Of a DNA stretch of 19,137 bases, positions 13,389-19,137 are shown one piece after another. This stretch comes from Chitinophagales bacterium (lineage in GTDB: Bacteria; Bacteroidota; Bacteroidia; Chitinophagales; Chitinophagaceae). The notes beneath the pieces are model-generated. The model saw only the letters and a list, made by a program, of their open reading frames with translations. It was not told the DNA's origin and made no database searches. The stretch lies in the NCBI GenBank assembly GCA_015654495.1, contig JAATGW010000719.1, forward strand, positions 1-19,137. Reading direction: 5' to 3'. Within the stretch, counting starts at the first letter, position 1; every line of letters begins with the position of its first letter. A program made the translations under genes and the position numbers.

Positions 13389-16226
13389 TTATCTGGAAAT
13401 CACCCTGATATTTCCCGGGCCTCCACCACCGCTCAATCCCGTCTTGTTCAGGCTGAATGTAAAACTCAGCAGTACATATCTTTTCAGCACAGTTACTTTT
13501 CTATCTTCGATATAGTTATTATTGCTTGTTCTGCTGATACCAACATTCTGATTGAGGATATCAAAAACCCTTAATCCTATCTGACCACGATTATATTTTA
13601 AGATGAATTTACTTACGCTTGCATTCCATAGCGGAACGTTCACATTATACCCATCAGCCCTTTTTGCATTTATCCTGTAGTTAAAGTCAGAACTGATATA
13701 GAATCCCAGCGGCAGTTCCCAGCTCGCATCAATACCCAGTTCATGCGTAAAGTATTTTGTACTGAGATCAGGTTGCAGTGAATATTTTGTATGATTGAAA
13801 GCAGTTCCGAATGAAACAGAAGTATTGATCTTATCAGTGGGATTCAGTTCAAACCTGAGTTCAGGACTTATCTGCAGATCATTGATCCTGTTTTCAGTCT
13901 TATTGATATATTGCTTGCTCTTGCTTCCATAGGCATTGAGGCCAATATTTACCGAACTTTTCTTTATCAGTTTAAAAGGAAAACCCCAGTTAAAATCGCC
14001 GTTGAAATTGTACACCCCATTTACATTTACAGGCCTGCTGTATTTAATTCCCGATGTACTTATCGAATCACTGTTTACAATTTTATTGGTGGTATGCCGG
14101 AAGCTGAGAAATCCAAAAATATTTGTTTGTTTGATAGGATTTACTTTCATCAGATTCAATGAAGTCGTCTGTGTATATTCCTGTTTCAGCTGAGGATTTC
14201 CCAGGATAATACTTAAGGGGTTACTGATGTCAGGCAACGGCTGCAGTTGCGAGATTGTTGGCTGATTGGTCATCGTCTGGTAATTAAGTGTAAGATTGCT
14301 GAACCTGTTAAACTGGTACTGTACTCTTGCATTTGGTAGCAGGTTCCGGAAGTCTTTCTTTATTATGGAGTCGATAAGGGTACCATTTGTTTCGCCTTTT
14401 AGCTCAGAATATTGCCAGGCTATACCGGCAGCCCAATTGAGTTTCCTGTGTTGCTTACGGAACCGGATACCTGCATTCGAATATCCGTAACGGTTATTAT
14501 AGTCGTTTGAAAGCAGGGGATTCAACTCATCAAACTTGCCTGAGCTCTTATTATAATCATAGGTCTGTTTTTCTGAAACTAATTTTGTGGAACTATTAGC
14601 TACACTGAATTCCAGGAGGGCTTTTCTGAACACGGGTTCTGTGTATACTGCCCGGGCTGTATAGCCATTCATATCAGCGCCGGAATTGCTGTACTGATTG
14701 ATTGAATCGATATCAGTTATTGATCCGGCTGCGTCATAAAATCTGTTGATTGATTCCTGCTCGCCGTTGCCGTAACTCCTGTTATAAAGATTCTGCAATG
14801 CAAAAGAAAATGAACGGCTCTTCTTTCGGAATTTCTTTCTGAACAATAGATCATTGCGGAAATTATAGCCCTCCATACTTGTCAATTGTCTGTTGAATCC
14901 ATCATTTGTTAACAGCTTCGAACCATTGAGTGTCTGATAAACAGATTTCGATAATTGATCCGACTGTTGAAATCCAAGAGAGGGAGCAATCCTGACAGAA
15001 TGAAAAGAATCTATCGCATAATCCAGGATGAGGTTCAGCCTATGGGAATTGTTTATCCTTTCATTTTGTCCTTTCTGTGAAAAATAATAGGAAGAGTCAG
15101 GAAGAAAATATTGTCGCTCCAGCTCGCTTTCTGTTTTAGGACTATAGCGGTTATAAAAATAGTTACTGCGCAGGTCGAGTTTTGTTCCGATCAGGTCATT
15201 GTAATTCACGCCGCCACCCCAGATTGTATTTATGCCATTATTCTGATTACCACCCAGCAAACCGCCCATGCCATTACCATCAGAACTAAGGTTTACAGAA
15301 ATATTGCCACCGCCGCCACTGATAGAGGGTCTGTCGCCACTGAAGGTCAGCATATCCATAAAAGAAAAAGCTTCTGCATTGGTATTATTTCCAACACCCA
15401 GCACAGATAACTGTCTTGCACCTTTAAATGAATTCAGGTTGAACCGGCCTTCATAACGATCCCGGGTACCCGCGCCGGCCATGGCTTTTCCGAATACACC
15501 TTTTTTCTTATCTTTTTTTAGTTTGAGATTGATGGATCTTTCACTATTGCCGTCATCAAAACCTGTCATCTGCGCCTGGTCGCTCAAACGGTCGTAGACC
15601 TGCACTTTGTCAATTGCATCGGCAGGCAGGTTCTTTGTTGCCATCTTAGGATCGTTGCCGAAGAATTCTTTGCCGTCAACAAAAACCTTGTTGACAGTTT
15701 GACCCTGGGCTTTAACGGTACCATCCTTTTCCACTTTTACACCTGGAAGTTTTTTCAACAGATCTTCAACATTAGCATTGGGCTGGGTTTTGAAAGAGCC
15801 GGCATTATACTCAATTGTATCGGCCTTTAATGTGACCGGAGGTGCTTCGGCCTGAATGATCACCTCATCCAGTGATTTGTATTTATCGGTGAAGGGAATC
15901 CGGCCAAGATCAAAGGCGGGTTGATCAGCTGATATGGTAAAATATTTATTGGAATTATGAAAGGCTACATGTGAAGCCATCATGCGGAACTCTCCTATGG
16001 GAAGTCCGGTAATTTCAAAACGCCCGTCAGTTCCCGTCATGCTGAAACTGACAAGTGAAGAATCTTTTTTATCCAGGATACTGATCGTGACACCGTTCAC
16101 CGCTTTTTGCGTTGCGGTGTCAACGATCATCCCTGTAACTTTTCCTTTCTGCTGGGCATACGCCCCTTTGCTGAATCCGGTTATCAATGCCATCAAAAAA
16201 ACCAATGCCAGTGCTGCTTTCTTCAT
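13389..16226 (-). CDS. outer-membrane beta-barrel protein, TonB-receptor-like with CarboxypepD_reg domain
   Basis: The 945-residue protein has a signal peptide (residues 1-24, ending AYAQ), a CarboxypepD_reg-like Ig domain (about 28-110), a TonB-plug-like domain (about 120-225, with NANVEDLLKKLPGVKV and VNKVFVDGKEFFG) and a long region of alternating strands typical of a large outer-membrane barrel. It resembles the Bacteroidota 'outer membrane beta-barrel' family rather than SusC: no SusD partner is present, and a TonB box is not evident. The substrate is unknown. The C-terminus, GGGGPGNIRVISR, resembles the tail of the GLPGLI protein at 5345-6142. The operator and promoter arrangement upstream is shared with that gene, so the two are probably co-expressed. 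The C-terminal stop is 2 bp from the convergent cheB stop. Confidence 0.88.
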   Translation of the reverse strand: MKKAALALVFLMALITGFSKGAYAQQKGKVTGMIVDTATQKAVNGVTISILDKKDSSLVSFSMTGTDGRFEITGLPIGEFRMMASHVAFHNSNKYFTISADQPAFDLGRIPFTDKYKSLDEVIIQAEAPPVTLKADTIEYNAGSFKTQPNANVEDLLKKLPGVKVEKDGTVKAQGQTVNKVFVDGKEFFGNDPKMATKNLPADAIDKVQVYDRLSDQAQMTGFDDGNSERSINLKLKKDKKKGVFGKAMAGAGTRDRYEGRFNLNSFKGARQLSVLGVGNNTNAEAFSFMDMLTFSGDRPSISGGGGNISVNLSSDGNGMGGLLGGNQNNGINTIWGGGVNYNDLIGTKLDLRSNYFYNRYSPKTESELERQYFLPDSSYYFSQKGQNERINNSHRLNLILDYAIDSFHSVRIAPSLGFQQSDQLSKSVYQTLNGSKLLTNDGFNRQLTSMEGYNFRNDLLFRKKFRKKSRSFSFALQNLYNRSYGNGEQESINRFYDAAGSITDIDSINQYSNSGADMNGYTARAVYTEPVFRKALLEFSVANSSTKLVSEKQTYDYNKSSGKFDELNPLLSNDYNNRYGYSNAGIRFRKQHRKLNWAAGIAWQYSELKGETNGTLIDSIIKKDFRNLLPNARVQYQFNRFSNLTLNYQTMTNQPTISQLQPLPDISNPLSIILGNPQLKQEYTQTTSLNLMKVNPIKQTNIFGFLSFRHTTNKIVNSDSISTSGIKYSRPVNVNGVYNFNGDFNWGFPFKLIKKSSVNIGLNAYGSKSKQYINKTENRINDLQISPELRFELNPTDKINTSVSFGTAFNHTKYSLQPDLSTKYFTHELGIDASWELPLGFYISSDFNYRINAKRADGYNVNVPLWNASVSKFILKYNRGQIGLRVFDILNQNVGISRTSNNNYIEDRKVTVLKRYVLLSFTFSLNKTGLSGGGGPGNIRVISR

Positions 16227-16230
16227 GATA

Positions 16231-16238
16231 CGAAAATA
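16231..16238 (-). promoter_or_regulatory. -7-like element (TATTTTCG) of the beta-barrel gene
   Basis: One mismatch to TAnnTTTG. It is credible mainly because it sits at the same distance (21 bp) from the third ATTAACC half-site as the perfect box of the GLPGLI promoter. It ends only 4 bp before the ATG, so the transcript would be almost leaderless. A box nearer the consensus TTTG, CAGCTTTG at 16253-16260, has the wrong spacing. Confidence 0.5.
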
Positions 16239-16259
16239 TCACAGGTCTGCACCAAAGCT

Positions 16260-16297
16260 GGTTAATCAAAATGGGTTTAATGTTAATTAAGGTTAAT
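16260..16297 (-). promoter_or_regulatory. composite operator: ATTAAC direct repeats, copy 2
   Basis: Read on the minus strand, decamers ATTAACCTTA and ATTAACATTA plus AA (16297-16276) are identical to 5265-5286. After 9 unrelated bases comes ATTAACC (16266-16260), and after 21 unrelated bases the -7-like box. Spacers differ in sequence from copy 1 but have identical lengths, which argues for constraint rather than recent duplication. Confidence 0.7.
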
Positions 16298-16301
16298 GTA
16301 C

Positions 16302-16322
16302 GTTTAACGTGAAACGTTTTAC
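16302..16322. repeat. three heptamers of GTTNAAC type at a gene 3' end
   Basis: The units are GTTTAAC, GTGAAAC and GTTTTAC. The last contains the stop codon (16321-16319, minus strand) of the small secreted protein. The array abuts the ATTAAC operator of the next gene. Confidence 0.55.
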
Positions 16323-16864
16323 TCGCTGATTTCCTGATCGCCAATCCTGAGATTTACGCGCCATTCATCGAGAAAATGTACAAGCTCGAGTTCAATACGA
16401 ACCCGGCGAAAAGCACCGGTCGACGGCGAGAGTGAATAAACTGAAATGGTAAAGGAGTCATCGCTTACCGGGCTTTCATATGTACCTTTTAACCTGCTCG
16501 TGGATTTTGTATTGAGTTTTATACCAACCTTCATCAGCTGCTGGTGAAGATTTTTATACTCTTTTGCTGCTTCTTCGAAAGAGGCTGAACTGAAAAAAAA
16601 CGCTTCCCATTTAGCCTGTTTTTTTTCGCCGGAAAGCGGCAGACTAATAAGACAATCCTGCGCTCCCGGCAATTCGATTTTAGAAATAAACCGTTGCTCA
16701 TCTTCATCTTCGAGAATAAGTTCACCACGGATATTTTTGAACGCCTGCGGGTAATCGGAAACCAGTTTGCCAAATACTTTATTAAAAACAGCATCCTGCT
16801 GCGATTGAGCGGGTACGATATATGAAATGAGAATGAATAAGCAACTCAGAACTATGGTTTTCAT
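16319..16864 (-). CDS. small secreted protein, function unknown
   Basis: The 181-residue product begins with a signal peptide (about 1-19, ending VPAQS), so it is exported. I chose the ATG at 16864: a longer in-frame start at 16984 would place 40 unlikely residues before the signal peptide. The mature part is mixed alpha/beta, with segments DYPQAFKNIRGELI, ISKIELPGAQDCLISLP, then a stretch rich in Lys and Ala (KEYKNLHQQLMK) and a C-terminal strand region (FRRVRIELELVHFLDEWRVNLRI). I recognise no domain. It is 92 bp upstream of the beta-barrel gene on the same strand; the operator and promoter between suggest separate transcription, although read-through is possible. Confidence 0.75.
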   Translation of the reverse strand: MKTIVLSCLFILISYIVPAQSQQDAVFNKVFGKLVSDYPQAFKNIRGELILEDEDEQRFISKIELPGAQDCLISLPLSGEKKQAKWEAFFFSSASFEEAAKEYKNLHQQLMKVGIKLNTKSTSRLKGTYESPVSDDSFTISVYSLSPSTGAFRRVRIELELVHFLDEWRVNLRIGDQEISE

Positions 16865-17019
16865 CAGGATCCGTTTAATATTCTGTAAACTGTCAAAACT
16901 CTTAAAAATTATGCTAAACCGTATAAAACTATTGTTTGGCAGCGAGGCGCGAAGATTTTGAGATATCAATATAATAAATACCATAATGCGACGTTACCAA
17001 TTAAATTCAATAGACTAAG
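16865..17019. other. intergenic, no clear feature
   Basis: This divergent region lies between the small secreted protein and the 48-codon ORF. It is A+T-rich. I see no exact TAnnTTTG box for either direction; TAAATTCA at 17002-17009 is a weak candidate for the plus strand. Confidence 0.4.
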
Positions 17020-17166
17020 ATGGAAAAATATATCAGCAAAATCAGGTTTGCCACCACCTTAATTTTAAACCGGTTCGTCATGAAACTCATGCAGCGGCCT
17101 GACTACTATCCCATCAGATATAATAAGCGCATCCGTCGTTCAAAATATGAATTGTATACCCATTAG
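17020..17166 (+). CDS. possible 48-residue basic protein
   Basis: An open frame begins MEKYISKIRF and ends SKYELYTH. The product is strongly basic, with a hydrophobic N-terminal third (FATTLILNRFV) and an Arg/Tyr-rich C-terminal half (RPDYYPIRYNKRIRRSKYE). I recognise no family. Support is the strong plus-strand terminator 45 bases downstream, which has no other gene to serve because the next gene begins after it. That shows the region is probably transcribed, but a non-coding RNA would explain it equally well. No ribosome-binding site stands out. Confidence 0.4.
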   Translation: MEKYISKIRFATTLILNRFVMKLMQRPDYYPIRYNKRIRRSKYELYTH

Positions 17167-17211
17167 ATACATTTAATACAGGCACAACCTCTGAAACACA
17201 TTCTGTGCTTG

Positions 17212-17239
17212 GCCGCATCTTTTGGATGCGGCTTTTTTT
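17212..17239 (+). terminator. intrinsic terminator before pxpB
   Basis: A perfect 8-bp stem, GCCGCATC with GATGCGGC, closes a 5-base loop (TTTTG) and is followed by seven T residues. The orientation is plus. It ends 30 bp before the pxpB start and so insulates pxpB from upstream transcription. It also shows that the ATG at 17222, inside the hairpin, is not a start codon. Confidence 0.88.
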
Positions 17240-17269
17240 ATTGACATAATCCATGCTATCTTCAGAAAG

Positions 17270-17983
17270 ATGAAACAACCGCAAATCCGGCAGTTGACTG
17301 AAGAAGCCGTTACCATTGAGTTTGGTGATGTCATCAGTGAATCTTTGAATCGCAGGATAATCGCATGCCAGCGACAAATACTCTCTGCACCTTTTCCCGG
17401 ATTTATAGAATCTGTTCCTGCCTATTGCACGCTTACCATTTACTATAACCCTCTAAAGATTGCTTCAGTCTTTCCTTACAGGCAGGAATCCATTTTCAGT
17501 ATTGTTTGCGGGTACCTTAAGCCGTTATTAACGCAAAGGGATAACTGGCTGTCAGTAGCAGCCGAAGAAATTTATATTCCCGTTTGTTATGAAACGCCTT
17601 GTGCTCCGGACATTGAGTATGCGGCGAAGTTCTGTGGCCTTTCGGTCAAAGAACTTATTGAATTACACTGCTCCATTAACTATACCGTTTTTTTTATCGG
17701 ATTCATTCCGGGCTTTCCCTATCTCGGAACAAATCCTGAGCCAATGAATGTTCCAAGAAAGGCGCAACCTTCGCTCAGTGTGACTGCAGGCTCAGTGGGA
17801 ATTGCAGGAAAACAATCCGGAATCTATCCCTTTACGATTCCCGGAGGCTGGCAGATAATCGGTCAGACCCCTTTAATACTTTTTGATAAACACCGGGAAT
17901 CACCATGTTTGCTAAAAGCCGGCATGCGGGTACGCTTCAAGCCTATAGGTCATAGTGAATACTTAAAAACCCTGCCAAAATGA
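17270..17983 (+). CDS. pxpB: 5-oxoprolinase subunit B
   Basis: The 237-residue product belongs to the KipI/PxpB family, a cyclophilin-like fold protein. With PxpA and PxpC it forms the bacterial ATP-dependent 5-oxoprolinase, which opens 5-oxoproline (pyroglutamate) to glutamate. Family motifs are clear: FFIGFIPGFPYLGTNP, then TAGSVGIAGKQSGIYP and IPGGWQIIGQTPL. I chose the ATG at 17270, preceded by AGAAAG, since the in-frame ATG at 17222 lies in the terminator hairpin. The stop overlaps the pxpC start by 4 bp (ATGA). A weak -7-like box, TATCTTCA, lies at 17257-17264. Confidence 0.93.
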   Translation: MKQPQIRQLTEEAVTIEFGDVISESLNRRIIACQRQILSAPFPGFIESVPAYCTLTIYYNPLKIASVFPYRQESIFSIVCGYLKPLLTQRDNWLSVAAEEIYIPVCYETPCAPDIEYAAKFCGLSVKELIELHCSINYTVFFIGFIPGFPYLGTNPEPMNVPRKAQPSLSVTAGSVGIAGKQSGIYPFTIPGGWQIIGQTPLILFDKHRESPCLLKAGMRVRFKPIGHSEYLKTLPK

Positions 17984-18978
17984 GTATCAGAATTATCAAA
18001 GCTGGTATACACAGTTCCTTACAGGATTGTGGAAGGCGTGGTTTCCAGGCGTCCGGTGTTCCTGTAAGCGGTGCAATGGATGTTGATTCCCTTCGCAAAG
18101 CAAATATACTTGCCGGTAATCCCGCCGGCGCCACAGCACTTGAATTTACACTTCATGGCGCCACATTGATGGCAGAAACCTTGATGATTATTGCCTTCAG
18201 CGGCGGAGGTGCAGAATTATATATCAATCAGCAGGTGGTAAATTCCACCGGGCCGGTGATGGTTCAGCCCTATTCTGTTCTCGAGCTAAAACCCAAAGCC
18301 GAAGGGTGTCGTTCATACCTGGCCGTTAGTGGTGGGCTCAAAGCAAACAAAGATCTTGAAAGTACAAGTACCTACCCTGCAGCAGCTCTTGGTGGACTAA
18401 ATGGTAACTGCCTGATCAGCGGCGACACTCTTGAAATCGAAAATACAGAAGGCATTAAAAATCTTCAGCACCTCCACTGGCGATCTGCTCCGGGTGGTGC
18501 ATATGTGCATGCAGGCTGGGGATCCCGCCAGTACCTGCCTGCAGCAGAAAAGGAAATAACGATAAGGTTCATAAAAGGGCAGGAATGGCAATTGTTCAAA
18601 GGATCTGCATTTGATTCTTTTACAGGAAATTCCTATCAGGTGACAGACCAATCTAACAGGATGGGATACCGGCTGCGGGGAGAACGCATTTCATTCGGAC
18701 TAAAGGAAGAAATGATTTCAACCGCTGTAGCTCCCGGGACCATACAGGTTACACCACAGGGTGATCTGCTGATGCTGATGGCGGATGCCCAGACAACCGG
18801 TGGTTATCCCCGCATCGGGCAGGTAGCGTTAGCAGATATGCCGGTTTGTGCTCAACTGAGGCCTGGAGCCAATTTAAAATTTATGGAGATATCCGCAGAA
18901 AAAGCAGAATCGCTTTTCCTTGCAAAGGAAAAACAATTGAGAGTACTGGAAATGATATTCCCATTATCCGTTAAATGA
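17980..18978 (+). CDS. pxpC: 5-oxoprolinase subunit C, biotin-dependent carboxyltransferase-like family
   Basis: The 332-residue product belongs to the KipA/PxpC family. The N-terminal signature reads SLQDCGRRGFQASGVPVSGAMD, followed by NPAGATALEFTLHGATL; a later YLAVSGGL and the C-terminal segment TPQGDLLMLMADAQTTGGYPRIGQV are also typical. It acts with PxpB as the catalytic partner of PxpA. The length is normal. It is translationally coupled to pxpB and lies about 100 bp before pxpA, giving the order B-C-A. Confidence 0.93.
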   Translation: MSIRIIKAGIHSSLQDCGRRGFQASGVPVSGAMDVDSLRKANILAGNPAGATALEFTLHGATLMAETLMIIAFSGGGAELYINQQVVNSTGPVMVQPYSVLELKPKAEGCRSYLAVSGGLKANKDLESTSTYPAAALGGLNGNCLISGDTLEIENTEGIKNLQHLHWRSAPGGAYVHAGWGSRQYLPAAEKEITIRFIKGQEWQLFKGSAFDSFTGNSYQVTDQSNRMGYRLRGERISFGLKEEMISTAVAPGTIQVTPQGDLLMLMADAQTTGGYPRIGQVALADMPVCAQLRPGANLKFMEISAEKAESLFLAKEKQLRVLEMIFPLSVK

Positions 18979-19061
18979 ACTGCGTCTATTATAGCGCTGA
19001 ATTTTCTGCTTCGCCGGAATCAATCGAAAAGAATAACTTCAGAACAGAAATTGCACAGTAA
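18975..19061 (+). CDS. doubtful 28-residue ORF between pxpC and pxpA
   Basis: The start codon overlaps the pxpC stop (ATGA), as at the pxpB-pxpC junction. The frame runs MNCVYYSAEF to RTEIAQ and stops 18 bases before pxpA. I recognise no family. It fills most of an otherwise empty gap in a tight operon. It may be a coupling leader or chance. Confidence 0.2.
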   Translation: MNCVYYSAEFSASPESIEKNNFRTEIAQ

Positions 19062-19079
19062 AATCTTCAGGTAGCAGCT

Positions 19080-19137
19080 ATGCAAATAGATCTGAATTGT
19101 GATATGGGTGAAAGCTTCGGAAATATGGTTTCCGGAA
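19080..19137 (+). CDS. pxpA: 5-oxoprolinase subunit A, start only
   Basis: The first 19 residues, beginning MQIDLNCDMGESFG, are the highly conserved N-terminus of the LamB/YcsF (PxpA) family, the subunit that binds 5-oxoproline. The gene continues past the window end. Its place after pxpB and pxpC completes the 5-oxoprolinase operon. Confidence 0.88.
   Translation, partial: MQIDLNCDMGESFGNMVSG

Noticed and set aside
16253..16260. CAGCTTTG as the -7 box of the beta-barrel gene
   Set aside because: It matches TTTG but lacks the T of TA, overlaps the third half-site and does not keep the spacing shared with the GLPGLI promoter.
16865..16984. 40-residue N-terminal extension of the small secreted protein
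   Set aside because: It would place unlikely sequence ahead of a clear signal peptide beginning at 16864.
17222..17269. Upstream start of PxpB
   Set aside because: The ATG is inside the terminator hairpin; the family N-terminus begins at 17270.

Overview
The window looks like chromosomal DNA of a Bacteroidota bacterium, most likely from the Chitinophagaceae or a close relative (moderately sure). The evidence is several TAnnTTTG-type -7 promoter elements, a GLPGLI-family periplasmic protein, a large CarboxypepD_reg/plug/beta-barrel outer-membrane protein, Ala-Gln signal-peptide ends, and short heptamer repeats at gene ends. No tRNA, rRNA, CRISPR array, insertion sequence or phage gene was seen.

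Layout. 1-180 is degenerate palindromic and repeated DNA running into the stop codon of a minus-strand gene for a secreted two-lobed aspartic protease with a PDZ domain (176-1369). mqnC, of the futalosine route to menaquinone (1520-2647), and a small membrane protein (2728-3012) follow on the plus strand. A minus-strand two-component system comes next: an OmpR-type regulator (3017-3703) overlapping its sensor kinase (3693-5210). Divergent from it is a GLPGLI-family gene (5345-6142) ending in a good terminator.

A compact plus-strand signalling operon fills 6297-13386: an Rcp1-like receiver, a receiver-kinase, a CHASE3-GAF hybrid kinase with three receivers, a lone receiver, CheR and the catalytic domain of CheB. 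Four of its five junctions overlap or are within 11 bp. It has no DNA-binding output domain and no chemoreceptor. On the minus strand follow a large outer-membrane beta-barrel gene (13389-16226) and a small secreted protein (16319-16864). A 48-codon ORF with its own terminator (17020-17239) precedes the start of a 5-oxoprolinase operon (pxpB, pxpC, start of pxpA), cut by the window end.

How they fit together. The main observation is regulatory. The GLPGLI gene and the beta-barrel gene lie 7.2 kb apart on opposite strands, yet share an identical 22-bp direct-repeat element, a third half-site at the same distance, and a -7-like box at the same distance again. The first copy lies in the divergent promoter region of the OmpR-type two-component operon, which has its own perfect -7 box. 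The simplest reading is a local regulon: the regulator controls itself, a periplasmic GLPGLI protein and an outer-membrane barrel. The two targets also share a glycine-rich C-terminal tail. The signalling operon between them appears to be a separate unit.
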